Part shown: one piece after another, positions 36,786-45,554 of the stretch | Position numbering within the stretch: position 1 is the stretch's first letter | Layout: each line of letters opens with the position of its first letter | Assembly: GCF_003352085.1 (NCBI RefSeq) | Contig: NZ_CP025804.1 | Coordinates: 124,001 to 188,000, forward strand | DNA length: 64,000 nt | Direction of reading: 5' to 3' | Origin: Sulfitobacter sp. SK012 | GTDB lineage: Bacteria; Pseudomonadota; Alphaproteobacteria; Rhodobacterales; Rhodobacteraceae | Made by a program: the position numbers and the translations under genes | The notes under the pieces: generated by a model | What the model was told of the DNA's origin: nothing | Databases searched by the model: none | What the model saw: only the letters and a program-made list of their open reading frames with translations

Positions 36786-37612
36786 ATCGTGACCCTGTGT
36801 TCGGCCTGTCCAATGGAGGGAACCTCTTGGCTGTAGGTCAGTCCTTCGGCCGGTCCATTCAATCCAATGGCAGCAGTGGTAACATAAAGCGTACGCAGAT
36901 CCTTACCGCCAAACGCAGGACAGCTGGCTTGTTTTCCGGGCACTGCAATACTGCTCATAAATGTTCCGTCTGGCGCGTATTGTGCAACGCGCGCAGCACC
37001 CCATTGTGCGACCCAAAGACACCCCTTTGTATCAACGACAGCGCCGTCGGGATTTAGCTCTTCGTCGTTTAGATCAATTAGAACTTCAGGACGTTCTTTG
37101 GGCCAGCCTTCGCTATCTAAGCTTTGGCGCATGATCTGGCGCGTGACCGTATCGCTGAAATACGCAGTGCTGCGATCTGGCGCAAAGCAGATAGAGTTTG
37201 AAATCGTAATCCCATCAAACATCTGCTCAAGCGTGCCACCGTACCAACGGTAAATAGCTCCAGCCCCTGCTTCAGAATTTTTTCCCATCGTCCCAACCCA
37301 GAAACCCCCAAAAGGATCTGCGCGCCCATCGTTGGATCGATTTCCGGGCTTATCTGCTTCAAACGGACTCACGACGGTTTGCACGGCGGTTTCCAGATCA
37401 AACTGAAACAACTTGCTTTCTGACGCGATTAATAGCGTGTCTTTATCCAGCCAACCTGCTGCGGAAACATGCTCGTTGAACTGCCAAACCTTTTCATTGC
37501 TGTGCAGCCGTTTACCCAAAATATCGAACCAAAAGAGCTCATTTCGCAAGGGATGCCACAGTGGCCCTTCCCCAAGTTTGCACGGCGTGGAATTAAAGAT
37601 CGTAGCTGTCAT
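36782..37612 (-). CDS. SMP-30/gluconolactonase-family sugar lactonase
   Basis: The 276-residue beta-propeller protein matches SMP-30/regucalcin-type lactonases. Metal ligands expected for the family are visible: E15 in CKLGEGPLWHP, the Asn/Asp motif RSNDGRADPFGGFWVGTM and the NPDGAVVDTKGCLWVAQW strand. In this operon it most likely opens galactono-lactone to galactonate, between the dehydrogenase and the dehydratase. It starts within the aldolase stop (37609-37612, ATGA) and ends in the GH42 start, so all three are coupled. Family is secure; the galactonolactone substrate is inferred from context. Confidence 0.88.
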   Translation of the reverse strand: MTATIFNSTPCKLGEGPLWHPLRNELFWFDILGKRLHSNEKVWQFNEHVSAAGWLDKDTLLIASESKLFQFDLETAVQTVVSPFEADKPGNRSNDGRADPFGGFWVGTMGKNSEAGAGAIYRWYGGTLEQMFDGITISNSICFAPDRSTAYFSDTVTRQIMRQSLDSEGWPKERPEVLIDLNDEELNPDGAVVDTKGCLWVAQWGAARVAQYAPDGTFMSSIAVPGKQASCPAFGGKDLRTLYVTTAAIGLNGPAEGLTYSQEVPSIGQAEHRVTI

Positions 37613-38220
37613 GCTGTGCCTGTAAGGGCGTCATAAGCCGCAACGATAGCGCCTGCACGGCGACTGACTTCTTCGACGGAAAATCCCGGCTTATAAAGCC
37701 CACTGCCGATGCCAAAGCCTGTGGCCCCCGCGTCGATCCACTTTTGGAACGTATCAGGTGCCGCGCCACCTACAGCATAGGTTTCGACCTCGGGCGGAAG
37801 CACTGCTTTGAGCGCCTGAAGCCCAGCCGGGCCGATCAAATTGCCAGGGAAAAACTTCAACCCATCTGCGCCGTGGCGCAGGGCGGTAAACGCCTCCGTT
37901 GGGGTCATTACGCCGGGAAAAGATTGCATGCCTGCGGCCTTGGTCGCAGCAATAATCTCTGGATTGCAATCTGGCGATACAATCAACGCACCACCGGCAG
38001 CTGCGACCGCGGCCACCTGTTCAACGCTTAACACAGTACCTGCACCAACCAGCGCCTGTCCCTTGAGCCTCTGCGCAAGCCGGCCAATTGAGGTAACAGC
38101 GTCCGGTGAATTTAGCGGCACTTCAATCCGGGTGATACCGCAGGAAACCAGTTCGGCTCCGATATTTTCGACTTCGTCTGGGGTGATACCCCGCAGGATT
38201 GCAATCAGAGGGCGGCTCAT
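37609..38220 (-). CDS. dgoA: 2-dehydro-3-deoxy-6-phosphogalactonate aldolase
   Basis: The 203-residue class I aldolase splits KDPGal to pyruvate and glyceraldehyde-3-phosphate. The catalytic residues are visible: E33 in RIEVPLNSPD, the phosphate-binding VGAGTVL and GIGSGLY loops, and the Schiff-base lysine K122 in GLKFFPGN. The KDPG and KDPGal aldolases are close; the neighbouring galactonokinase supports KDPGal. The gene begins 3 nt after the kinase stop. Identification as a KDPG-type aldolase is certain, and the galactose epimer preference is inferred. Confidence 0.93.
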   Translation of the reverse strand: MSRPLIAILRGITPDEVENIGAELVSCGITRIEVPLNSPDAVTSIGRLAQRLKGQALVGAGTVLSVEQVAAVAAAGGALIVSPDCNPEIIAATKAAGMQSFPGVMTPTEAFTALRHGADGLKFFPGNLIGPAGLQALKAVLPPEVETYAVGGAAPDTFQKWIDAGATGFGIGSGLYKPGFSVEEVSRRAGAIVAAYDALTGTA

Positions 38221-38223
38221 CAG

Positions 38224-39123
38224 TTATATCTCCTTGAGTGTCTTATGGGCGCTGCATAGGCCCGCAAGGGTCATCGCGTCAGCGTCCAACATTTGGGCGA
38301 CCACACCTTGGCCTGCAAGGGCGGCGGCATAGCGACTGGCGAGCGTGTCATTCCCGATCAAAGCCACAGCTTGCCCCAGCCAATAGGGGCGAGCAGCGGC
38401 CAGCTCCAAGCCGATCAGCAACCCTGACAGGCGCGCTCGAGCTGAATCTGAGGACAACCCATTCAACAAACCCTCAGCGCGCAGTGAGAAGAGATCAGAC
38501 CCCAGCGATTGGGGCCGCGAGATCATATCATCGACAGCCGCACTGAATGCGGCATCGTCCCAACCGTCGCCCGCCATCCCATGCCGCAGAACGGAGTTTT
38601 TCGACAAAAGCGCAAACATCTCGCCGGTCATAAAAGTGCGAAAGCTCACAACTTCGCCCGCGCTGATATGTGCCCATTTTGAATGGGTGCCAGGCAAGCA
38701 AAGTACACCATCGAAGTTAGGGTGCGCTGCAAGGTAACCTGCGATTTGGGTTTCTTCACCGCGCATGACATCAGCGGGCTTGGCCTGCGACATGCCAGGA
38801 AGAATGCGAACATCAAGCCGCGGATCTTGCGCCACAAGACGGGCTGCGCCGCGTGCATTGGGGGGCGAGCCGGGGACCTTTGCATAAGGAGCCTCGATCC
38901 ATCCTTGCCGGGCACCGACCATGCCACAGCAGATCACGGGCGTTGGCGCATCACCCAAATGCGGGCTGATCAGCTTCAAGAGCGCTGGTTCAAATCCATC
39001 GTGATCCAGCGAACCCATGCCATCTGTTGAGGACAAGCTATGCGCTGGCGTGTTCTCACCCTCAAAAATCCAGGCACGTAGATGGGTGGTGCCCCAATCA
39101 ACGGCAATCCATTCAGCACTCAT
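38224..39123 (-). CDS. dgoK: 2-dehydro-3-deoxygalactonokinase
   Basis: DgoK phosphorylates 2-keto-3-deoxygalactonate at C6 with ATP. The 299-residue protein has the actin-like phosphate loop IAVDWGTTHLRAWIFEG at the N-terminus, the family's GMVGARQGWIEAPY, LCLPGTHSKWAHI and the conserved GEMFALLSKNSVLRHG. The length matches family members. It overlaps the SDR gene by ATGA. In the operon it supplies KDPGal to the aldolase. Confidence 0.95.
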   Translation of the reverse strand: MSAEWIAVDWGTTHLRAWIFEGENTPAHSLSSTDGMGSLDHDGFEPALLKLISPHLGDAPTPVICCGMVGARQGWIEAPYAKVPGSPPNARGAARLVAQDPRLDVRILPGMSQAKPADVMRGEETQIAGYLAAHPNFDGVLCLPGTHSKWAHISAGEVVSFRTFMTGEMFALLSKNSVLRHGMAGDGWDDAAFSAAVDDMISRPQSLGSDLFSLRAEGLLNGLSSDSARARLSGLLIGLELAAARPYWLGQAVALIGNDTLASRYAAALAGQGVVAQMLDADAMTLAGLCSAHKTLKEI

Positions 39124-39890
39124 CCGGTGGTCACCACACCGCCGTCAACGACCATGACCTGACCCGTCATCATCTTGCTGGCCGAAGATGCCATAAAGAG
39201 AGTTGTTCCGACGATGTCTTCTGGGCTGAGCATGTCCTTGAGGCACTGCCGCTCCAAATGTGCAGTGAGTCCCTCAGGCGTCGCCCATTTTTCCTTTTGC
39301 CTATCCGTCAACACCCATCCCGGTGCCAAAGCGTTCACCCGGATGCGGTCTGGTCCAAACTCGCGCGCAAGCGAACGTGTCATGCCAGTGATCCCGGCAT
39401 TGGCTGTCGTGTAAGACGGATAGCCGGCGTTCCCCATCATATAGCTGACCGAGGAAAAGTTGATGATAGCGCCACCACCGCTTTGACGCATGTCATCGAT
39501 CACAGCCTGACAGGCAAAGAAATAGGCCTTGAGGTTGATCGCCTGTGACCAATCCCAGAACTCTTCGGTGGTCGATAATGTTTCGTGACGCTGATCGTTG
39601 GCAGCATTGTTGACAAGAACAGTGACCGGGCCGTGCGCCTCTGCTGCCTGTCCAATGGCCGCTTTCAACGCGTTCATGTCAGTTATGTCGCAAGCAATGA
39701 ACACAGGACGGTTGCCATGCTTGGCTTCCATCTCGTCACAAAATGCAGTTGAGTCTGAGCGTTGGACAAAGGCGACCTTTGCCCCTTGCATCAAGAATCC
39801 TTCGGTCAAAAACGCACCAATGCCAGAGCCGCCACCGGTGATAAATACGCTCGCACCTTTGAGGTCCGAAAAGCTACAGTTCATATCCAT
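39120..39890 (-). CDS. SDR oxidoreductase, likely galactose 1-dehydrogenase, with Asn in place of catalytic Lys
   Basis: The 256-residue classical SDR has the cofactor motif VFITGGGSGIGAFLTE, the NNAAN motif (94-98) and the expected catalytic serine in NFSSVSY. The active-site tyrosine is Y160 (YPSYTTANAG), but the residue four on is N164 instead of the usual lysine (YxxxK). The C-terminal end VNALAPGWVLTD and TGQVMVVDGGVVTTG are normal. As the only dehydrogenase in the operon it is the best candidate for oxidising galactose to galactonolactone. The lysine loss may mean altered chemistry or a distinct subfamily. It is coupled to the dehydratase (TGATG) and to dgoK (ATGA). Confidence 0.83.
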   Translation of the reverse strand: MDMNCSFSDLKGASVFITGGGSGIGAFLTEGFLMQGAKVAFVQRSDSTAFCDEMEAKHGNRPVFIACDITDMNALKAAIGQAAEAHGPVTVLVNNAANDQRHETLSTTEEFWDWSQAINLKAYFFACQAVIDDMRQSGGGAIINFSSVSYMMGNAGYPSYTTANAGITGMTRSLAREFGPDRIRVNALAPGWVLTDRQKEKWATPEGLTAHLERQCLKDMLSPEDIVGTTLFMASSASKMMTGQVMVVDGGVVTTG

Positions 39891-41602
39891 CAGTGGCTCT
39901 CCCGCGTGACCGGGCGGGTGTCTTTACCTACCAAGAAGTCAAGGTCAGCGCCCTGATCGGCCTGCAAGACATGATCCACATACATCTTTGCGTAACCGCG
40001 TGTGTAATGGGGTGGGTCGGGCTCCCACGCAGCGCGGCGTACTTCAAGCTCAGCCTCATCCACCAGCAACTCCAGCAAACCTTCACTTGCCGAAATACGG
40101 ATGCGGTCTCCTGTTTTTACCAAGGCAAGTGTGCCGCCGTCCTGCGCCTCGGGCGATACATGCAAGATCACCGTGCCATAAGCAGTGCCCGACATCCGCG
40201 CATCGGAAACCCGCACCATATCGCGCACGCCTTGCTTAACCAGCTTGCCGGGGATTGGCATATTTCCGACCTCAGGCATGCCGGGATACCCCTTTGGGCC
40301 GCAGCCCTTGAGCACCAGAATAGTGTCGGCGGTCACTGGCAAATCTTCACGGTCGATATTGGCTTTTAGATCCTCGATGGTTTCAAAAACAAACGCCTCG
40401 GCTTCATGCTCCAACAATGCTTCGGTAGCAGCAGAGGGTTTTACGATGGCCCCGCGCGGAGCCAAATTACCACGCAAGACACGCAAACCGGCGGCGGGTT
40501 TCAAAGGCGCATCAAATGCATGAATCACATCGCGGTTCCAACATTCCGCACCCTTGCCGTAGGCAGAGATATCGCCACCCAAGACGGTTTTTGCAGGCCG
40601 CATCAGATGCGCCAACTCTGACAGGATGACCGGCATTCCGCCCGCATAACAGAAGTCTTCCATCAGATATTTGCCCGACGGCATGCAGTTTACGAGCAGC
40701 GGTACGTTGTTGCCGATTTCGAAATCATTAAGAGTTAGATCAATTCCGACGCGCCCTGCCAACGCCAGCAAATGCACAACTGCATTGGTCGAACCGCCGA
40801 CTGCAGCATTCGCAAGGATCGCATTTTCAAAGCTCTCGCGCGTCATGATATCCGATGGCTTCAAATCTTCCTCGACCATCTCAACAATGCGCTTACCGGT
40901 CACATGGGCCAGCGCCATGCGCCGCGCGTCAACTGCAGGTAGGGCGGCATTTGTTGGCAGCGACATCCCCATTGCTTCCACAATCGACGCCATGGTCGAT
41001 GCAGTGCCCATCGTCATGCAAACACCTTTGCTTCTCGACATGCCGGACTCTGCGGCCATGAAATCCTGCAAGGTCATCTCACCTGCGCGGACTGCCTCGG
41101 AGAATTTCCAAACGTCGGTACCGGACCCGATATCCTGACCTTGCCACTTGCCATTCAGCATCGGCCCGGAAGACACCACGATGCTTGGCAGATCGACTGA
41201 AGCTGCCCCCATCAACTGACCGGGCGTGGTCTTGTCACACCCGCCCAACAGGACAACGCCGTCGATACCGTAGGCACGAATGCTCTCTTCGACGTCCATC
41301 GCCAACAGATTGCGAAACAACATCGCAGTCGGTTTCATCTGCGTTTCACCGAGGCTCATCACAGGGAATTCAACTGGGAAGCCACCTGCTTCCCAGACGC
41401 CGCGTTTTACGCCTTCGGCCAGATCGCGCAGGCCAGAGTTACAAGGCGTGAGTTCCGACCATGTGTTGCAGATGCCAATCACGGGACGTCCATCAAAGGC
41501 ATGATCAGGGAACCCTTGGTTTTTCATCCACGAGCGGTGAATAAAACCGTCCTTGTCATTCTTGCCATACCAAGCGCGATTGCGGCGGGGTTTTTCAGTC
41601 AT
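39890..41602 (-). CDS. IlvD/Edd-family sugar-acid dehydratase (probable galactonate dehydratase)
   Basis: The 570-residue protein belongs to the IlvD/Edd dehydratases. The cluster cysteines are C54 (WSELTPCNSG), C122 (LLGGCDKTTPG) and C195 (SKGVCMTMGT). From memory, their 68- and 73-residue spacing equals that of the [2Fe-2S] ligands in Rhizobium L-arabinonate dehydratase, so a pentonate/hexonate-type enzyme is likely rather than IlvD. The other conserved motif GCGPKGYPGMPEVG is present. It should convert galactonate to 2-keto-3-deoxygalactonate, in place of the unrelated enolase-family DgoD. It overlaps the alpha-galactosidase stop by ATGA. Substrate is inferred from context. Confidence 0.9.
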   Translation of the reverse strand: MTEKPRRNRAWYGKNDKDGFIHRSWMKNQGFPDHAFDGRPVIGICNTWSELTPCNSGLRDLAEGVKRGVWEAGGFPVEFPVMSLGETQMKPTAMLFRNLLAMDVEESIRAYGIDGVVLLGGCDKTTPGQLMGAASVDLPSIVVSSGPMLNGKWQGQDIGSGTDVWKFSEAVRAGEMTLQDFMAAESGMSRSKGVCMTMGTASTMASIVEAMGMSLPTNAALPAVDARRMALAHVTGKRIVEMVEEDLKPSDIMTRESFENAILANAAVGGSTNAVVHLLALAGRVGIDLTLNDFEIGNNVPLLVNCMPSGKYLMEDFCYAGGMPVILSELAHLMRPAKTVLGGDISAYGKGAECWNRDVIHAFDAPLKPAAGLRVLRGNLAPRGAIVKPSAATEALLEHEAEAFVFETIEDLKANIDREDLPVTADTILVLKGCGPKGYPGMPEVGNMPIPGKLVKQGVRDMVRVSDARMSGTAYGTVILHVSPEAQDGGTLALVKTGDRIRISASEGLLELLVDEAELEVRRAAWEPDPPHYTRGYAKMYVDHVLQADQGADLDFLVGKDTRPVTRESH

Positions 41603-43683
41603 AGCCGAGTTCCTTCAATCACCCACATTGTCTCTGGAAAAGACCAGGGCAGGGTCAGCCCATGGTTCATTAGATAGCCGCCAGTGACGTCCATCTCTTT
41701 GGTCTTTAGCAGGGGATTGCCGCGCGACAAATTAGGCGCGGCGATCCGGTTAATTAGGTTGATGCGGTACATTGCGTCTGGCTGCAAGCGGGTCAGTTGC
41801 AAGGGCCGCGGCGAAATCTGCGGAGACGTGCGCGCCTTGCCAGCAAAGACCACAAACTGGCTGTCATCTTGCGCTTGTTGCTGTTCCGCGACAACCGCCG
41901 GATCTGGGCTGTCGAGGCGCAGAATATCGGCACGTTCCATCCAAGCGCGGTTGTGTTTCCACCATGTTGTGACCTCGGTCAAAACGCGCGTTTCTTCTTT
42001 TGATAGCTCGCGCGGGTCCATTTCAAAACCCATATGCCGTTGTGCGGCGACCCAAGCGCGAAAATGTAAATCAAGCGTGCGGCCCGAGGTGTGACATTGA
42101 CGTGGGCCGACATGACTGCCGATCACAACCATCGGAAGGAAAATCGCCGCGTTGTGCTGCATTTGCAAACGCTCCAACGCGTCGTTGCTATCAGAAAGCC
42201 AGACACGGTGCGTGCGGCTGAGAATGCCAAAGTCAATCCGCCCACCGCCCGACGCACAGCTTTCAATCTCAACTTTAGGGAAGGCCATCCGCACCTTATC
42301 AAGTAACGCATAGGATCCGCGGGTTTGAGCCGCATCCGGCAAGGGGAGCACTCGATTATGGTCCCATTTGATATAGTCAATCGCGTGGTTTTGCAGCACG
42401 TCACTAATGCGTTCAAACAGGTAATCGCGCACTTCGGGATTGGCCATATCCAGTACTTTTTGCTGGCGACCCAAAATCTGATCATCAGCCCCTGTCGCCC
42501 AGTCAGGATGGGCGCGATAAATCTCTGAATCTGGGTTGATCATCTCTGGCTCAAACCAGATGCCAAAGGACATACCCAGATCGTTTACATGCGCGATTAA
42601 CGGGTTCAGCCCTTGCGGATACTTGCGCGGATCAACCACCCAATCTGCCAAAGATTGCTCGTCATTGTCGCGATTGCCAAACCAGCCATCATCCAACACG
42701 AAACGCTCAGCGCCTAGATCAGAGGCACGGGTGGCAAGGTCTTGAAGTACGGTCAGGTCGTGATCGAAATAGACTGCTTCCCAAGAGTTGTAATGCACCG
42801 GCCGCGGGCGCGCGGGATCGGGCCAGCTGACGATCTTATCTCGCAGATGGCGCTGGAATGAGACTGCGCAGCCGTTGATGCCACTGTCAGAAAACACTGC
42901 ATAAAGGGGCGAAGTTTCAAACCTTTTGTGCGTTGCGTGTTCTATCTGACTGGCGTGACCAAACTGAATTTGGCGTCGGCCATCGGGTAGTTCCTCAGCG
43001 ATCATCTTGTGCCCACCGGACCAGCCGTAGTGAAATCCGTATACATGGCCATGCGTATTGCCAGCACCGCGACAGGGAACCAACAGGCCGGGGAAATGTT
43101 CATGCCCGGTCCGGCCAGTTCGGTTTTCGCGCGACCTGATGCCCGCACTCCATGCAGTGCGGTTCATCTGAAATTCGCCGCACCAGCGGCCAGAAAAATC
43201 GATGATCTCGTCGCTTAGTTGGGGGCCGGGGAGTACAGGTGCCGCAAGCCAATGCAGGTGCACTGCAGCGTCGGCCTCCAACACTGCTTTGGTAACATTC
43301 ATATGCGTTTGAGGATCCAACGCGAAATGCGCGATATAGCGAAGCCCGTTGGCAACGTCTGTATAATGCAGCACGAGGCTACCCTCAGCCTCATCGGCTT
43401 TGGCAAATTGAAAGCGCGGCAAAATCGGCGCTCCTGTCGTATCGTGGATCACCATGCCGGGTTGACCAGGAAAGCTGCGCGTTGCCTCGGGACAAATCGA
43501 CAGGTCCGGGTTTTCGTCCAGCATACCGCCTGTCACATCGATCTTACCTGCACGCACGAGTGTCGTCAGGTTTTCGTCGTCAGACAGGCGAGGTCCCCAA
43601 TATACGACCTCAGCCAAACGTCCTTCTTGGGCCCCCAGCACAATCGTCTGGCGGGCATCATCTAGCCGCCAGCTTTGTGTCAT
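41599..43683 (-). CDS. GH36 alpha-galactosidase
   Basis: The 694-residue enzyme hydrolyses alpha-galactosides such as melibiose or raffinose. GH36 motifs are clear: FVLDDGWFGNRDNDEQSLAD at the barrel entrance, the nucleophile aspartate in DYIKWDHNRVLP, and the acid/base aspartate in SCASGGGRIDFGI followed by VWLSDSNDALERLQ. An N-terminal beta-sandwich and a C-terminal beta domain flank the barrel. No signal peptide is seen, so the sugar must be imported first by the adjacent ABC transporter. It is coupled by ATGA to the permease upstream and the dehydratase downstream. Confidence 0.96.
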   Translation of the reverse strand: MTQSWRLDDARQTIVLGAQEGRLAEVVYWGPRLSDDENLTTLVRAGKIDVTGGMLDENPDLSICPEATRSFPGQPGMVIHDTTGAPILPRFQFAKADEAEGSLVLHYTDVANGLRYIAHFALDPQTHMNVTKAVLEADAAVHLHWLAAPVLPGPQLSDEIIDFSGRWCGEFQMNRTAWSAGIRSRENRTGRTGHEHFPGLLVPCRGAGNTHGHVYGFHYGWSGGHKMIAEELPDGRRQIQFGHASQIEHATHKRFETSPLYAVFSDSGINGCAVSFQRHLRDKIVSWPDPARPRPVHYNSWEAVYFDHDLTVLQDLATRASDLGAERFVLDDGWFGNRDNDEQSLADWVVDPRKYPQGLNPLIAHVNDLGMSFGIWFEPEMINPDSEIYRAHPDWATGADDQILGRQQKVLDMANPEVRDYLFERISDVLQNHAIDYIKWDHNRVLPLPDAAQTRGSYALLDKVRMAFPKVEIESCASGGGRIDFGILSRTHRVWLSDSNDALERLQMQHNAAIFLPMVVIGSHVGPRQCHTSGRTLDLHFRAWVAAQRHMGFEMDPRELSKEETRVLTEVTTWWKHNRAWMERADILRLDSPDPAVVAEQQQAQDDSQFVVFAGKARTSPQISPRPLQLTRLQPDAMYRINLINRIAAPNLSRGNPLLKTKEMDVTGGYLMNHGLTLPWSFPETMWVIEGTRL

Positions 43684-44528
43684 TTTACGGCCCCCAAGGT
43701 CAGGCCAGCAATAAAGTGCTTTTGCATCGCAAAGAACATCAGCACTGGAGGCAGTGCTGCCACGATGGATCCGGCGCTCATCAGGTGGTAAGCCGCCCGG
43801 TATTGCGCGTTAAAGCTGGTGATCCCCGCAGTTACAGGTTGGCTTTCGGGCCCTTGGGTCAAGACAACGGCCCAGAAGTAGTCGTTCCAAATGAACGTAA
43901 AGATTAGCACTGACAGGGCAGCAATCGCGGGCTTCATCAGTGGGATCACAACGTACCAGAAGATGCGCCATTCTGCGACACCCTCAACGCGCGCCGCTTC
44001 GATCAACTCGACCGGCAGCGTTCGAATAAAGTTGCGCATGAACAGGGTGCAAAAACCGGTTTGAAAAGCGATGTGAAACAGCACTAACCCTGTCTTAGTA
44101 TTATACAGCCCCATGCCAAGTGTCAGGTCTCGGACCGGGACCATCAGGATTTGGAACGGTACAAAGTTACCGGCGACGAACATGAAGAAAATCCAAATGT
44201 TCGATTTGAAGTTGTAGATTCCCAAAGCGAACCCAGCTAGGCAAGACAACGCCACCGCCCCTATGACTGTGGGGATCGCAATTAGTACAGAGTTTAACAT
44301 GTAGCGCGGCATGTCTGAGTTGAAAAAGACTTGGCTGTAATTGTTCACCATCTCGAACGAGCCTGGCATGCCCCAGTAGTTGCCTTGGGTAAAATCAGAC
44401 GCGGGCTTGACGGAAAAAACGGCGACCGCAATCAGTGGCAGCAACCATAGGATCAATGCGACAGGCAACAACGACTGATAGGTCAGCTGATGAGAACGGT
44501 CCATTTTTTCAATAGGGGTGGGAAACAT
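43680..44528 (-). CDS. ABC sugar transporter permease (MalG type)
   Basis: The 282-residue permease has six transmembrane helices and the MalG-type EAA loop EAARVEGVAEWRIFWYVVIP that docks on the ATPase. The C-terminus (MQKHFIAGLTLGAVK) is typical of the MalG/UgpE/AraQ group. It is the second permease of the galactoside importer; the partner is 1 nt upstream. The downstream alpha-galactosidase overlaps by ATGA, so alpha-galactosides are the likely cargo. The substrate is inferred from context. Confidence 0.93.
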   Translation of the reverse strand: MFPTPIEKMDRSHQLTYQSLLPVALILWLLPLIAVAVFSVKPASDFTQGNYWGMPGSFEMVNNYSQVFFNSDMPRYMLNSVLIAIPTVIGAVALSCLAGFALGIYNFKSNIWIFFMFVAGNFVPFQILMVPVRDLTLGMGLYNTKTGLVLFHIAFQTGFCTLFMRNFIRTLPVELIEAARVEGVAEWRIFWYVVIPLMKPAIAALSVLIFTFIWNDYFWAVVLTQGPESQPVTAGITSFNAQYRAAYHLMSAGSIVAALPPVLMFFAMQKHFIAGLTLGAVK

Positions 44529-44529
44529 A

Positions 44530-45453
44530 TCAGCGCCCTTTCTCTTCAGTCCACATCGACCACAAGAAGTAGGCGATGAACACGAGCATGATCAGGAACA
44601 AAACAACGGCAATGGCGGCACCATAACCCATTCGGAAACCATATTCGCTGAGTGCTTTTTCAAACATATAGAACGACAACACGCGTGTCTGACCGAATGG
44701 CCCGCCGTTCGTCATGATCGAGATCAGATCGAATGAACGCAGCGCCCCAACAATCGTAACGACAAACGCGATAAACGTCGCAGGCTTCAGCTGGGGGATG
44801 ATTATATACCAGAGCATGCGCAACCCTTTGGCGCCATCAAGACGGGCGGCTTCAATCTGTTCGGGATCCACGGCGTTCAAGCCCGTCAGATACAAGATCA
44901 TGCAATATGCCGTCTGCGGCCAAAGGCCGGCGGCGATGATGCCGTAGGTCGCCCATGTCGGATCGCCCAGCACGTTGATCGGCCCTAATCCAACCATCCC
45001 AATGATGCTGTTTAAAAGCCCTGCATCAGGGAGATAGAACCAAGAGAACACCAGACCCACGACCACTTGCGAGACAACAAAAGGAAAGAAGAAAAGCGAT
45101 TTATAGATGCGAATGCCACGTACGGATTGATTGAGGAAGATTGCGATGAAAAGTCCGCCGGGGATCGCCAGTAAATAGAACAACAACCATTTGAGATTGT
45201 TCCATAGGGACACCTTAAAGGCGTCATCGTCCATGAGTTCGGTGTAGTTATCCGTACCGATGTAAGTCGCTTCACCTAAACCGTCCCAGTCATAGAATGA
45301 AATTGTGATGGACTGGTAGATCGGCCAAATGACGTAGACCGCAAAGAAGAAAATTGCAGGGGCAAGAAACAGCCATGGCGTGATGGCAACTTCGTTGCGT
45401 TTGTACCAGCTACGTTGTTTGCGGGGTGTATCAGATGTAGCCACATTTGACAT
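44530..45453 (-). CDS. ABC sugar transporter permease (MalF type)
   Basis: The 307-residue permease has an N-terminal cytoplasmic stretch, then six transmembrane helices (first is ITPWLFLAPAIFFFAVYVIW) and the MalF-type EAA loop EAARLDGAKGLRMLWYIIIP. It forms the heterodimeric channel with the MalG-type permease just downstream. A strong hairpin at 45515-45543 separates it from the binding-protein gene, which would allow the latter to be made in excess. Confidence 0.93.
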   Translation of the reverse strand: MSNVATSDTPRKQRSWYKRNEVAITPWLFLAPAIFFFAVYVIWPIYQSITISFYDWDGLGEATYIGTDNYTELMDDDAFKVSLWNNLKWLLFYLLAIPGGLFIAIFLNQSVRGIRIYKSLFFFPFVVSQVVVGLVFSWFYLPDAGLLNSIIGMVGLGPINVLGDPTWATYGIIAAGLWPQTAYCMILYLTGLNAVDPEQIEAARLDGAKGLRMLWYIIIPQLKPATFIAFVVTIVGALRSFDLISIMTNGGPFGQTRVLSFYMFEKALSEYGFRMGYGAAIAVVLFLIMLVFIAYFLWSMWTEEKGR

Positions 45454-45510
45454 CGACGCATCTCCTCGAATGTAGGCAGGGCAAAGTGCGGATGCCAGAG
45501 CCGCTGGTCG

Positions 45511-45543
45511 AAAAGGCCGGGCATCCGAAGGGGACGCCCAGCC
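45511..45543 (-). terminator. Attenuator-like hairpin between binding-protein and permease genes
   Basis: On the minus strand GGCTGGGCGTCC-CCTTC-GGATGCCCGGCC makes a 12-bp stem with two G-T pairs and is followed directly by TTTT. It lies 12 nt after the stop of the binding-protein gene. Partial termination here would give a high ratio of binding protein to permease. Confidence 0.8.
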
Positions 45544-45554
45544 TCTTTTTTAGG

